From positions 60,297,439 through 60,361,438 of the forward strand of contig NW_024609836.1 of the NCBI RefSeq assembly GCF_016920785.2: DNA of 64,000 nt. Direction: 5' to 3'. This document shows, in pieces, positions 11,553-24,593 of the stretch (position 1 is the first letter of the stretch; every line of letters starts with the position of its first letter). Below the pieces are notes generated by a model. The model ran no database searches. It saw only the letters and a list, made by a program, of their open reading frames with translations, and was not told where the DNA came from. The translations under genes were made by a program, and so were the position numbers. Source of the DNA: Ixodes scapularis. Taxonomy: Eukaryota; Arthropoda; Arachnida; Ixodida; Ixodidae.

Positions 11553-14012
11553 GGACAACGAGGAAACAAACTTCATTAGCGAAGCAATAAACAAATGCGT
11601 TTGGATAGGACCTGGCCATAATGGGGCAAAGTTCGTTTTGCCCATCATCAACAATGATTTATCATAAACGAGAAGCATCATTGGTAAGGATATATCATCA
11701 AGAAGGAGCAACCATCAACAAGCATCCATCCTCAAAGAGAAGCGCATATGCCTCCTCGTTGAGTGTGGTTCTGGTTCTCATGTGGTATTAGTATTCGAAA
11801 TTATCATGGCTTACGCTGGAGATTTGCCAGTGGGTGAGCATGCCACAGCGTTGAGAAAGAAATCGTGTAAAAGGCTCCACGCTTTTTTTTTTTTCTTCAT
11901 CAAAACTGCCAGACTTTTTAGGGCTAAAGCAGGCGTGGATATGCGAAACATATTTTCACTTAAAACTTAGAAGAGCAAAACACACACACTCTTCTTCTAC
12001 CACGCACAACCATACCAATATTGTAACGTTTGACAAAGCAATATCACTTGATACTAAAGATAGTCTCTTTATACAATTCAATGTAAAACACGGTAAATGA
12101 AAACATCAAGAACGGTGCAACTACAAAATTCTAGCACTCAAAACAATGCCTAAAGCGCCTGCAAAAAAAAAAAAAATCAATATTTACAATTTTATTTGGA
12201 AGTTTATATCTTAGTTGGACAGGTAGCCCTATACACACCCCCATAACCTAAATACAAATAAGGCTTATGCTTAGTTCCAATAAAAATCGGTCGTCAGATA
12301 AAACAATATAAAAACAATTTTTTGCTGAAACGTGCGCGTTTTGCTAAAATAACGAACAACCGCATAACTGACCTCCATTCACCCCTAAAAAAGAAAATTG
12401 CTAACGCTCTGCAAAAAAAAAAAAAAAAAAAAAACTTTTTTTTTGTACAGGGTTTTCAAGGATTTGGACGTGAATGTGCAGTTGCCCAGCCGATCAAGTC
12501 CACCTAATATAGCGTTAATTGTTATCGTCATTGAGCAATGTCCCTCCCTCTCACCCCTACACGAGGAAATGTCGGCCCCATCGTTATTCCGTCCACGCCT
12601 GCGTTCCCAAGGCCACCACAAACTACGCGCTCCGTTTTGCATTATGCCGGACCGCACGGACGCTTACACGAGAGCCATCGCAGCCAATTGGACGACGTGA
12701 CTGTGTCACGTGGCCTACGGGGGACGCGTGATCACGTGACGCATTTTCATGGTGCCGGATTGGCCGGAACGATTCGTAGCCTCCGTTGCGGTCCATCGAA
12801 ACGTGAAACGGAGCACAGGCCTTGACACTGCCGTAGACGCCAACGAAAACGGAAGGGGGAAACCAAAAAATTCCGCAAAGTTTGATACAAAAAAAAATAT
12901 AAAAAAGCGGTTATTTGATCTTGACGGAGAACTCAACAAAAGCTGCTTGTCTCACGTCGCAGGCGAAACAACACCAAAAGATGAAACCAAACAAAAAGCG
13001 AGGGAAGCGAAATATACCAGCGAGAATTAGAAAAAATAAATACCGCGGCCTACTCCGAGCGACGTATTTATTTACCCACATACGCAACCGAGCATGCCAT
13101 GGGGCCTGTGTATCGTCAGTTTTACAATAAACACCGATTCCGTAAAAAAAAAACAAAAAAACGCGCTGTTTACGTTACACGTACGTCACGAATACGTCAC
13201 GACCGCGTCATCGCTTTTGCAACGCCCGTGCACTTGGCTCCATGAGTTCTCATTCGTTCGTCTTCATAGGTTGTGCCATAGCCTCGTCTATACTCACAAA
13301 GCCTGCCAGTTTGGCGACGGAGCCATACAGTGCCCAGTCGCAGATCTGGAGCGCGAGGATCTGGTAGCACAGAGCATATCTCGGAGAGTCTGTAGTCGGC
13401 GCACAGCTTTTGCAGCGGCGAGGACCCGAAACATGGTTTTCAAACACGACGAGAAAAAAAAGCGGTAGCCCCGAGAAACGCGAGAAGCACGAGCAGACAT
13501 GCCATCGCTCGGGAAAAGTGTGTTTCGGCGTCTCGCCGCAGCGGGGCGCCGGTTACATGCCTCTTGTCTGCCGTTCTCCCTTTTCACTTTAGGCGGCCGC
13601 GTCTCGTGGCAATATGGCAGGCTTCAACAGTATAGAGGAGGCTATGGTCTACTCTCGGGACGCCCTGTTGAGTACAGAGCGAGCTCACGGTTATTAACTT
13701 TTAGGCTGCTACAGCATCACAGATGAAAACTAGAATCACTAAATACGCCACGCTTCAGAGTCAGTCATCTTGGCGCTGAAAATCATTGTTGCCAGTTATC
13801 TGAAGCTGTATCTGAAACCGCAGGAAACGCTCTTCCGTCCTTCAGAAATGTTAGAACGGTTTGCGACAGAGCGAAATGATATCACTAGCTGAGCTTTCTA
13901 CGACCGCGTCTAAAGCCGAAAAAGTCGCATTTTTGAATTGTGTTGCCTCTACTCTGCTCTAAGCACCAAGACAGCGGCGCCCACTAGCGGGTCGGGGAAC
14001 GGAGTGCCGATA
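11553..14012. other. EHD intron segment, nothing assignable
   Basis: AT-rich and low-complexity sequence with A runs near 12160 and 12412 and no transposon ends I can pair. CpG-rich patches occur at 12700-12800 and 13200-13600, with open frames that carry no recognisable protein. Confidence 0.35.
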
Positions 14013-14179
14013 TGAGGGAGTTTCCGTAGATCGTTCTCGCCGTCCCGCAATGCTCTCCGCAACCCGCTACGGTACCCGGAACTCTACAGTCAAGGCTATC
14101 GGCGCGCAGGCGCAGTAGCGGCTTCTTCGTTGCGGAGGACTTAGCGGAAGGGGAAACGCGGTCTACGATAACTCCCTAC
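14013..14179. mobile_element. MITE of the GGGAGTT family, about 165 bp
   Basis: Left end GAGGGAGTTTCCGTAGATCG and right end, read on minus, TAGGGAGTTATCGTAGACCG form an imperfect inverted repeat. The same ends are seen near 29982-30110 and 42085-42246. The long-TIR transposon at 14181 inserted right beside its end. Confidence 0.55.
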
Positions 14180-14180
14180 T

Positions 14181-15030
14181 GGGTGATTTCAGATAAGATC
14201 GACCAAAGGGTGGCTGGTCGACATTTTTAAATCAACTGATGTTTTTATATGACATTGTCTAGTGTCTGGTATAAACGAATCCACACTTAGTTTTGACCAG
14301 AAAAAAAATTTGGAGACAAGAAAAATCGTAAGGCAGGGAGAGGTGGACAGTTGCAATAACGCGCACTGATGGAGGGGACAAACTATGGGTACAACTTGCT
14401 TGTAATATAAAGTAATAATATTTATTAAAAATTTATTTAGTTTTCTAAAAATTGCCAAACATGCCTGCTCGAACGACAAATGGCAAACTTTGGAAATCTG
14501 TATCTCATGAAATAATTTAATCATTATTACATAACTTGCAGACATTATTTTACTAATATATGGCTATTATTGAAAACATAAATAAGGTATCTGAGTGACA
14601 CAATAGTTACAATATATTTAGGCAAACATGGGAAAAAAATCAAACAAAGAAAAATTCCAATGCGAATAAAAAAAAAAACACCACCTTCGATTTTTTTTAA
14701 AATTTGGGTACCCTGTTATACTCTATTTCGGCATTCATTTCTATTAAAAACATGTTGCATCATTGCACTGTGAAAGAAGAAACAACTCCCCAAAGTAGGG
14801 TCCTTTTTCAAAGCCTACACTTAGCAGTGTCCTATACAAGAAGTGACTCTGAGTTCCAGTTTCATGAAACTTGCACAAATCTTTTATATACATTTATTCA
14901 GATGAGGTCATTGATAAAAAGAGCGATCGGTCACACAGTAAAAGGGAGGAGAAACTATATACAGCATTTTACATAAGCGTACAAAGTGGTATCATATTAG
15001 AGACTAATGATTTGAGAAAAGATGATGCAG
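14181..15030. repeat. Left terminal inverted repeat of the long-TIR transposon
   Basis: Pairs with 18708-19599 in inverse orientation. Similarity starts at the outermost GGGTGATTTC and fades after a shared GAGAAAAGATSATGCAG word near 15030. Confidence 0.85.
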
Positions 15031-15441
15031 TGTGAAGTTGTACCTTCCGGTATATTTTACATCTAGAGTAAAATAAATAACTTTACTTCCACACACAAAA
15101 ACAAAGATATAATAGTAAGATATTTAGGTTGGCTGTGTATTTACGATTACAAACAATTTCAGGTGACGGATGCCATAGTGCCTAACTGGAGCAGCTTCGA
15201 TGCTCTCGGTGTATGAATGAATCGTGGCAAGCCGATATATTTTATCCTGCTCGAGGATAACATTTTGGGATTTTTTTTATAGTGATCAGATAAAAATTAT
15301 TAGTAACCACCAACAAAAACAGTAGGTTAAATACCCCGTGAAGAAAAATGTGATAAATAAGATGTCCCTGCATTCAAAATGAGCAGTCCTTGGGAAATCA
15401 AATTCGGCACTTTACGCTAAGGTTTTCCTCGCTGTACCCAT

Positions 15442-17623
15442 TTAATAAAGTTGCTTCCAAGCAGATCCGACTGTCCGTGCTACATATACGTCACAGGTCC
15501 CTTCTGTTGATGACTTGCTGAGCCGCCACGCGTGCCAAGACTGAATGCCAGGGAAGGCGCGCACCGTCAGCCACTCTTCTTTTTTTTGTTCACGATACCG
15601 AACAACCTCATTTTCGTTCAGATATACAAGATGCACGCCTTTCAGTTTCTTTGATAGAACGCTCACCATTGTCCTGGCCGTCTGAATTGCGCTTACTGAA
15701 CGTTCTCTCAGGTTGTTCAGCGTGGCCTGGTGCTTCACGAGTCCGCCAACTCCGTCACATACATTTTTCCCATGTCCAGATGCAGAAAATAACCACTGGG
15801 CTTGTGGGCAATCGTCCTTTGCAAATTGGTGAAGCTGGTAGCGATTCTTGAAATGACTGGCGGCGCCGTCACTTACGTACGTCACGTACGAGTATATCGC
15901 AACGTTGTCTTCAACCCACTCCTTCACTTTTTCTAGAGCCAAGCAAGCGTGAGCGGCGTCGTGACACAGGTCCTCACTGATGATGGCAAAGCTGTTTGTA
16001 GATTTTCTTGTCGTCACTACACATGTAAATATCGAAACTTGTTTTTTTTTTTTTCCAGTGATATGCTTGCACTTCGTCAGGAAGCACGATGGTCCAGTTT
16101 TCAGCAAAGTCAAAATGAAACACAATGCTCCCGCGTTGCATGCACTGTTTTTCATCGTAGATCGCTTTACCTTGCGTTTGCCGGATATGGTTGTGAAGTA
16201 CCCAACTTCCAACCGTCACTTGGATGACTTTTAGGAAAGTCTCAGGTTCCAAAGTTTTTTTCACAAGGTCGCCGGACTCCCATGTTGCAAGCACAATCTC
16301 TTCATCCTCCGGGATATCAAGTTCCTGGAGTGTAAGAAACTGGCCTTTTGGGCAGTGATCACAGTCTCCTTGAAGGCACAGTTCTGTTGCTGGTTCGCAC
16401 AGAAATGCCGAGTTCATTTCACCAGTGTTGAATGTTGAGCCTGTAACGTTCTCTAGAGCGGCAATACAAAGATAATAATTGGCGCAGCGCACACAAACGC
16501 ACACTTCCTGGTGTGGAATACATTGGACCCATCTAGGGCGCAACGAATATAATTTCGTTAGCCCAACGCCGGAATCGGGATGCTTGTCTTTGTATATACG
16601 GAAGGCCTCTCGTATTGAGCGTGTCATGAAGCGCTTTGGCACGAACGTTTTCTACCCGTTGAGCATGACAGAGATGACATCCTTCTGGTTGGGACTTTGG
16701 CGCGAACATTGTAGCTCGTCTTTCGTGAAGTACTCTAGCGCAGCAGACAGGTTCTCAGGGCTCACCTTGCACCTCGTGTAAGGATCCGGCTCATACCACA
16801 CGCCATGCTTTTCCTTGAGTTTTCGGGATTTGCTGATGAGGTACATTGAGGCCTGTGGAATCATCTTTTGAACCTCATTCTTCGTCAGTGTTGACGGCAG
16901 GAGTGTAAGCAGTTGACAACGTTCCCGGAGAGAGGTGGCGGTTTCAAAGGCCTGCCGAAAGTTGTCCACCCACTCAGTGCATGTGGAGCATGTTGGTTCG
17001 GACGACCCCGATGGTGCGTCCCTGTCGTACGCAATACGTAGCCTTGAGCGTATATTCTTGACAGCAACCTGCTCCAGTTCTGTCTGCTTTCTCTTGACAT
17101 AGGCAGGCCTGTCCCGACTTCTTACGACGCTTGGTTGTCTCAGCGGCGACACATCTGTAGGTAGTATGCTGCGATTTAAATCTTCAGTTGCTTCTTCAGC
17201 TGGCACAAATATGTCAGGGCACTACTCTGAGCTTCGCATCGAGATCTCCTTAGTGATGTGCATGAAGCAATGGTAGCAAAGGTAGTACGTCGCACTCACT
17301 TTGGTGGAACAGTCAGGCGGAAGAATTTGCTTCAACGAGTTTAGGTCCAACTCGCCAACACTTCGAAAATTCCGCTGCTTTGGTATAGTCTTTTTGTATT
17401 TGCAAAAGTAATCTGCACAAAACACTCGTTCGGAGCTCCAGGACGTCTTCATAATGTATACATAAATAATAGAAATTAAACCCCAACTGATGGCATATAA
17501 TTGCCAAGTGAAAGAACTACTGGGTGCACAAGTGACAAGTCCGAGGCTGAGGAGCTCACTCACTGCAAACGTACATTTGAAAAGAGAGGTCACAACTGAG
17601 GCTGTCGGCAAAGCTTGATCCAC
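15442..17623 (-). pseudogene. Broken DDE-type transposase of the long-TIR transposon
   Basis: One long coding region of about 727 codons reads on the minus strand with three lesions: an in-frame TAG at 17222-17224, another in-frame TAG at 16652-16654, and a one-base frame change at a run of 14 A/T near 16030-16046. Either side of each lesion the protein continues in style. Visible parts in order: a Cys pair in YYLCYHCFMH; CSTCTEW; VCVRCANYYLC; CLQGDCDHCPKG (a cysteine-rich, probably zinc-binding half); then an acidic-residue core HFDFAENWTIV, YVSDGAASHFKNRY and SASGHGKNVCDGVGG, which look like the catalytic blocks of a transposase family seen widely in arthropods and cnidarians. Role by inference is transposition of this element. 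The gene may begin upstream of 17623 or have introns; the first segment is the least certain. Confidence 0.75.
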
Positions 17624-18594
17624 GTCAAAGGAAGAAAGAGGGAAAGTCTCCAGACAAAAAATTGTGGTCAGCGGCCTTCGAAAAAGACTTTCCGGAATCG
17701 CACTGTCGTCCCTCCACGCGCTGATATGAAAGCACCCGAGCTTCTACCACGTGGTTCATGACACAGCCTGAGCCATGTCGGCGACCGGTTCGCGAGGGGT
17801 TGGCGGTGGGGTTACGTTGATGGTCACTCGGATTAGCCCTTGCTGTACTGAGCTACCGCCTGCAGTGCCTTATCGCCGGCTGGTGTCAACAACGAGAACA
17901 ACACCCTGTCTACACCAAAACTACAAGCGTTCACCGCACACGCGTCGCCGCCGCTTTTAAGCTTTTGTGAAATTGCTTTCTTTTGCCGCGGAGAACCGCC
18001 TTATCTTAACTACGCGCCTGAAATCCTTCCAGGCGGGCGTACACAATATCAAGCGTTTCGAGAAATGCCCGTGGAGTAGAACTATGGGAAAATTCGGAGC
18101 CCGCGATGTCGATATCGTCGCCGTTGTGTTAGTACGCCGTCGCGTACTGCAGTCCCCCGTTGGGGGAGGGGGGGGGGGGGGCGGTCTTACTACGATAACA
18201 TGGCGACAGCGTTTACACTCTATGTATTTACGCGAGGCTCGAGTATTTGGGGATAATGCTGCCGGTTGGTGTGCCCCTTTGTGCCTGATATTATCGCCCG
18301 TGACGCCAGCGAGTGAGATGGCGACAGGCATGACTGCTCAGTAAACAGGCGTCGGCGGCCATGTTTTGCTGGTTGAAGCGAACCCCCTTGTCCTTGACAG
18401 CGAGCGGGGAAATGCGAAAAAAAGATTGTATCGGCCGTTTTGCCAGAACTAGCGACGAGTGTCGTCTGCGGTTTCCGGCAACTATTTTGCCATAATCGTG
18501 AGCTTAGCGAGGAAATGATTTTTGCTAGCCACAGAACACTACCACGCAGAAAGGGAATGCTTGAACATGTTTTTGTTCTGGATATATATCAGGG

Positions 18595-18602
<8 letters not shown>

Positions 18603-18630
<28 letters not shown>
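18603..18630. repeat. (GA)n microsatellite
   Basis: Perfect GA dinucleotide run just inside the right inverted repeat of the long-TIR transposon. Confidence 0.95.
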
Positions 18631-18633
<3 letters not shown>

Positions 18634-18707
18634 AGGTAGAGCGGAAGAGGGAATAGCATATAGTGTCGCAGGAGAATAAAGTAAACAAAGTTCCTAGTGG
18701 CCGATGG

Positions 18708-19599
18708 CTGCATGATCTTTTCTCGGATCACTAGTCCGTAATATGATACCTCTTTGTACACAGTAGTTTCTCCTTAATTTAAGTGTGTGAACGATTTCTT
18801 TAGTTATCATTGGCCTCATCTGAATAAAAATATATAAAAGATGTGTGTTGGTTTCATGAAACTGGAACTCAGAGTCAGTTCTTGTATAAAACACTGCTAA
18901 GTGTAGGCTTTGAAAAAGGACCCTACTTTGGGGAGTTGTATCTTCTTTCTCAATAAAATGATGCAACATGTTTTTAATGGAAATGAATGCCGAAATAGAG
19001 TATAACAGGTTACTTAAATTTAAAAAAAATCGAGGGTGGTGTTTTTTTTTTATTCGCATCGGAATTTTTCTTTGTTTGATTTTTTTTCCATGTTTGACTA
19101 AATATATCCTAACTATTGTATCACACAGATACCTTAGTTATTTTTTAAATATTAGCTATATATTAGTAGAATAATATCTGCAAATTATATCATAATGATT
19201 AAATTATTTCATGAGATACAGACCTCCAAAGTTTGCCATTTGTCGTTCGAGCAGGCATGTTTGTCAATTTTTAGAAAAATAAATAAATTTTAAATAAATA
19301 TGATTACTTTATATTACAAGCAAGCTATACCCATAGTTCGCGCCTAAAACGTATTAGAGTTCTCCTAATGTTATCGCTTTAGTTATTCACTCTCAGACGG
19401 GCCCCCTCCATCAGTGCGCGTTAATGCAACTGTCCACCACCTCACGCCTTACGATTTTTCCTGTCCCCAAGTATTTTTTCTAGTCAAAACTAAGTTTGGA
19501 TTCGTTCATACCAGACACTAGACAATAACATATAAAAACATCAGTTGATTTGAAAATGTCGACTAGCCATCCTTTGGTCGATCTTATCTGAAATCACCC
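18708..19599. repeat. Right terminal inverted repeat of the long-TIR transposon
   Basis: Reverse complement of the left arm, with a 55-bp insertion near 19340-19400 and scattered substitutions. Confidence 0.85.
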
Positions 19600-19603
19600 T
19601 ACT

Positions 19604-21699
19604 AACATACCTCATGTAGTGGCTCTAACGAAAACGAAGCAGCATCCGTCCGTGTCATTTGTGTTGGCACCCGTTTCTGTCTTTCTCGTCCCTATTTTCT
19701 TTTTTTTTTCGCATTTTTATATTATTGAAAAGACAATTTACGTGTGAAACAGAAATTGAACGAATTAATAAAATCAAATAACGCGTTACAATCAACTGGA
19801 ATCCAAAGATTAATGGCAAAAACACAACGTAGCAGCGACTTAAAAATTTTTTTATCACTTTACGATTTGTGTTTACACTCATAAAGCACACCAGTAAAAC
19901 AACAATTAATATAAACATTTTTTTTTTTGTATTTGTGTAAGGCTCAGCGCTGGGACAGGCGTCTCCACTTGTATGGAATTCGGTGACTGGCCGTGAGTCC
20001 AAATAAAGATGGCGCCCGCCTGTTACGCTAAGCAGACGACTTTCGCAACCGACGACGACCCTGGGATGTCGTCTGCTTCGCGTTCCGCCGGCAGGGGATC
20101 GATGGATCGACGTGGCTGACGCAGGATAACGACGTGGCAATACGTGGAAGCGCGGTAATAGAACGTGACGAGCGAACGGTGAAAAACAGTATTCCCTCGT
20201 CCTGGACGAAAGGACCATACTGTGGAAATTTACCCCTCTAACACTAGCTGCGTTCGAAGATTTGTGTCGGAGCATTTGTGTATTTGTTAGGCTCTATCCA
20301 CGATAGTTTATTTGAAAAACGACCAATTATTACAATAAATTTTTAGCATTAATATATATATATATTCAAAAAAATTGTAAGTGCAATGAACCAAAAAAAT
20401 TAAAACTTGCGCGGGGTGTTTAGCAAGGCACAACGTGAAATAGAACGCGTCAACAGGATTCATGCAAAATAAAAGAAATTCAAGTAAGTTCTTTATGATG
20501 TCAATTAAACATAGTCCAAGACTAAAGCAAAACAGAAAAAAAAAAAGAAAAAAAATAAAGGTCAGAAGAAAGAAACGAACAAAAACGAGGAGGACATATC
20601 TGCTTCCTTATTCTGTTCCTTTGGCATTCTGGAACACTCCACGGTGGAAACCGTGCACACATCAGCTCGTGCTTTTCCCATTACTAAAGCCGCAATGCAG
20701 GCAGCTAACAACACAGCAAAAAGTAACCCTCCGATTTTGAAACAACACCGCGCCGCGAAAGGCTATTGCCGGACATTAAATTCTACAGCGTTGTTTAGTG
20801 CCCTCCATGAGCCCTTTCCAGTCTGTGGTGGCTCATTGCAAAGATGTTTACTCACCTTACTTATCCGTACACGCAGCTTTCCGGCGGCAGAATTCGCTAA
20901 AAGGAGGCTCATTGCCATTTGCTCTGAACTGGGGTCGGTAAAATGGCGTTCGCTAAAACGAGCATCTCTAAACCACATGTCTCCGAATCGTTCCGATGAC
21001 TCCGATCACGATAACCCATACTCCGCTAAAGCCTTTACCGTTATGCATCGTATCGTTACCGGAACGATCGACTAAAACTCCCTAGAGTCGAGTGATGTGG
21101 ACGAGATCCCCAAGGCTAAAACAAAAGTCGACGTTTCGCACGACATTTGCTTCCGACCGTTTGAAAGGGGCACTAAAGTGGATTTTGAGATTATATCTTT
21201 TTCGGGGCGCAAATTCAACCTAGGCGTGCAAAGCGTCTTTGAAAATAGTACAACGAATTAACATTATGCGTGGCTTCCAAGATAAATCTAAAAAAAAAAG
21301 GGGGGGGGGGGGGGGCGATTCGCGATGTTTTGTCGCGTTTTAATAGGGAACAGAAATAAAAGGTCACGCGTGAATGTACTTTTTGAAATTCCTAGCACAC
21401 TTAACTTAAGTGCGTAAATTGTTTTTTTTTTTTTTTTTTTGTCATAAAAAATGTGTTTAAAATACTACTGAAGTTTTCGTTGTCGCGCGGAGAAATCGGC
21501 CTGTATATTGTAAACGACTTCATTTCCGCGAACTCGACACTGCGCGAAATCTGCGAAGCCGTGGGTTTAGGGGAACATTTCGTGGGCACGAAATTTCGCG
21601 CTGTGCAGTGGTGTGTGCTTACCACGAGGCGACACATTCGCGCGATCTATTTTTCGCGAAATTACTCAAGTCGCGAATTTCTACAAAAATCAAAACCTC

Positions 21700-21738
<39 letters not shown>

Positions 21739-22335
21739 GTTTTTAGTATACATTTAAGGTTTTGGGCCGCCGAAACCCGGCACTGTCGCGATTCTGTCGC
21801 GAGCATAAGTAACCTTTTTGGGCCTGAGGAAAGAAAAACAAGAACTCCACGACCCGGCGGGATTCCAGACCAGAGCTTCCTTGTAAGCTCGTCCACGTAG
21901 GTCTTCCGCCGACCGGATGTTAAGGCAAGTTCCGGAAGAGGGCCTCGTCCTTCCTCCCGATTCACGGCGAGTCACGAGCGGAACGAGACACGAGCACTTC
22001 CGCTTTTCCAAGTCCACGACGACGCTTCCGTCGTGCGAAGCGGTGACGTCACAACTTGCAGCGGTCAAACGAGCAAGACAAGGCCACAACTCCTACCGCC
22101 GAGGCCACACTCCAAGAAACATGGAGGGACTGCTCTCCCGCAGAGCACCTGTGAAAATAAATCGCTGCAATCTAAAAAAAAAGCTCGGCCAAAAAAAAAA
22201 AAAAAAAAAAAAAGCTGTCTAAACTTAAAAAAAAGAAGAAAAAAAAAGGTTTGTTTTGTGGTATTGAGTACGGTCAAACGTCATGTTCATTGCCTCTGCA
22301 CAGACCGTTTTTGACAAGTGACAATAGATATCGAG
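19604..22335. other. EHD intron segment with a truncated MITE and homopolymers
   Basis: No gene. At about 20985-21083 there is a partial copy of the GGGAGTT MITE family: the right end ACTAAAACTCCCTA is clear, the left end is missing. A poly-G tract (about 21301-21315), a T run (21422-21440) and an A run (21701-21736) are present. Two octamers CAGACGAC lie at 20033 and 20068. Confidence 0.4.
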
Positions 22336-22558
22336 TTTTTAATGAGTCGTCTTGACGCGAACGGATCGTGCAGGCGAATGGTTTCTGAGGGAGTTGTTTC
22401 ATTGAGTCGTTTGAATGTGAACGGTTTGTGCAGATGATTGGTTTCTGAGTGAGTTTAGTGAGTCGTTTCTTGTTTTTTTGACGCGAGCGGTTCACCAAAA
22501 CTCCCTCAGAAACCAGCCGCACAAGCCGTTCGCGCCAAAACGACCCACTAAAACTTCC
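22336..22558. mobile_element. Foldback MITE-like inverted repeat
   Basis: The left arm (gtcgtcttgacgcgaacgg ... tttctgagggagtt) recurs inverted on the right (aactccctcagaaacc ... ccgttcgcgccaaaacgac). A second degenerate copy of the arm lies between them (22400-22450), so it is part palindrome, part tandem repeat. Target duplication is not clear. Confidence 0.5.
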
Positions 22559-23631
22559 TAATGTTAAGCTTCATCAGCCTCAAATCAAGTTAGAGCTAGG
22601 ATACTTTCAACATCAGGAGGGCCGATTCTTTACTTCTTTCGTTTCTGGTTGCATAGAATCGGAATAGCGCAATTAATTACAACTTCCTGCGCAAATCACC
22701 TCTGCGTCCGCTGGTTCAGCGCGGCTGACGTCACTTCCTGCCCGCCAAACGTAGCGTCGTGACTGTCGTACACAATGAGCCAGAACTCCGACGGCGTGAC
22801 CGAACAGAGGCTGTGTCTGTGACCCCTTGCTCGGTCATGCGTAAAGAAAAAAGAAAAAGGCATTTCGCGCATGGTGCAATGTGCCGGTACTCGAAATATC
22901 GCCACGGCAGCTGCCTTGGACCCAGACGGGCTTGCCACAGCTTTCGCAACACCCGGAGGAACTTTGAATTGTGCCAAGATGATGAAGGTGCCTGATGGAA
23001 TTTTGAGTATGCTCCGGAGCTCGGCCGACGTTTGTTGTAGCGGTACATAAAGGGAAAACCCGAGACTTGTGAGGAAAAGTAAAAACAGTAACATAAACAG
23101 AAAAAAAAAAGGGGGGGGGGGGGGGGCAAATTACATCTCAAACTCAGCTACAAAGCTCGCCTGCACTTTAATTTTATTTCCGTAATCTCTCAGACGTATT
23201 TCCAACACGTTACAACGCATTCTACAATATTCACTATAATTCAACGTATTATATTCTACATAACTAATTAAGTAGTTAAATCAGCTTTTGATTAGTTTCG
23301 AACTTATAAAAGAACGAAATACCGAAATAACGTCCTATACGGTACAATCACAGGAACGCCACTTTCTTTTAATATTTATATTGCGTTTAGAAATAAACTG
23401 CTGAACAAATGAAAATAAACCACGATTCGCCCGTCCCTGAAGCCTCCGAGCACAAGCATGCGGAAGTAATGACCAAAAAAAATGATGTCACTATTGTGGT
23501 TCCCACGCCAGACATACTTCACTCGCCTGTCTGTCAAAAACAAAGACAAAAACAAAAAAACAATATTTTTGGTACATATTGTCGCATAACAGGACTGTCG
23601 CCGCAAAAGGGCAGAAAAGAAAATCACAAGT

Positions 23632-23677
<46 letters not shown>

Positions 23678-24207
23678 CGACAGACGGTGGCCTCGACTTT
23701 GAAAAACGGCCGCCGTTTCAACAGGATCACAAAGAGTCCCTTTGGGGCGTCAGAGAAAGAAATTAAAATAAGAAATACGAAAATAGGGCAGCGGCAATTG
23801 CGGCAAGTTTCGTGTCGCCTGCCAAGTCGTCCTTTCATAGGAAACTAGCAGACGACGCCACGTTTAGCAGACGGGCGACGCCGTGTTCAAGTAGAACTGC
23901 AACGCCGTGTGCTTCGACGCGCGGCAGACGACGTCACCTTCAGGTAGCAATGTCCTGTTTGCAAGAGCAAACTGTCCACACAAATGACGACCGCCGCAAC
24001 ATTCGTTACAGCAGACGCAATTATGTCCAAAGATGCAGACGATATAGAAAGAAATGGAATCGAAAATGTGAGGGTTCACGTGCCACACAAGCGAACTCGC
24101 GCTCCTGGACCGACCTAACGAAGGATTGAGGATGAATGTGTAACATATACACCTAAAATTTGGGCTACACAACACCTACACATCAAAGCCTTTGACACAT
24201 GCCAAAC
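22559..24207. other. EHD intron segment, no gene
   Basis: It holds a G tract at 23111-23126, a (TA)n run and three CAGACGAC octamers (23674, 23849, 23925). No coding similarity is recognised. Confidence 0.35.
23635..23673. repeat. (TA)n microsatellite
   Basis: Perfect TA dinucleotide run. Confidence 0.95.
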
Positions 24208-24209
24208 TA

Positions 24210-24591
24210 TACTTTGTCTCATCCTACGATGGACTAAAGGCCAAAGCCACGGGCCGCCAGGTCCAATCACCTTTCACGCTATACTATGACACGCTTTACA
24301 TCGATTAGGGGTGGACGAATAAGGCTCGAATCCAAAAGCGCCGCATCATTTCTATAGCTTCGACGCTGCAAAAGTGCATATGTCGTGGCTTTCTTTCCGA
24401 TGTAAAATTGTTGAGTCACTCTGTGCTCCTCGATTCGAACCACTGTCCACTCGTCTCCTTATCAGTGATCCGAGACGCGGGCACCGATACGTGCATCGAA
24501 GTGAAATACCGCACAATTTCTAAGTTGCTCGTGATTGGATATAGCGGTCCGTAGCTTTTGGCTTTAGTCCATCGTAGGGTGAGACGAAGTA
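24210..24591. mobile_element. TA-target MITE, 382 bp
   Basis: Inverted ends TACTTTGTCTCATCCTACG (left) and, on minus, TACTTCGTCTCACCCTACG (right), extending about 49 bp through GATGGACTAAAG, flanked by TA on each side. No ORF of interest. A truncated relative ends at 25553 with the same terminal text. Confidence 0.75.
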
Positions 24592-24593
24592 TA

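Larger units (their letters stand above)
14181..19599 (-). mobile_element. Long-TIR DNA transposon, 5.4 kb, 4-bp TSD TACT (Sola-like?)
   Basis: Ends are GGGTGATTTCAGATAAGATC on the left and its reverse complement on the right, flanked by TACT (14177-14180 and 19600-19603). The inverted repeats are very long, about 850 bp left and 890 bp right, with AT-rich sequence. Between them a transposase-like gene reads on the minus strand. The 4-bp duplication with ends starting GGG and a cysteine-rich DDE protein fit the Sola superfamily as I remember it, but I could not compare it to Repbase. The right arm carries about 55 bp of extra sequence (near 19340-19400) absent from the left. The gene is broken, so this copy is probably dead but recent, since the arms still match closely. 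Confidence 0.8.

Noticed and set aside
24416..24500. tRNA-like text with GGTTCGAATCG on minus
   Set aside because: No cloverleaf with paired acceptor stem; it lies inside the TA-target MITE at 24210-24591.
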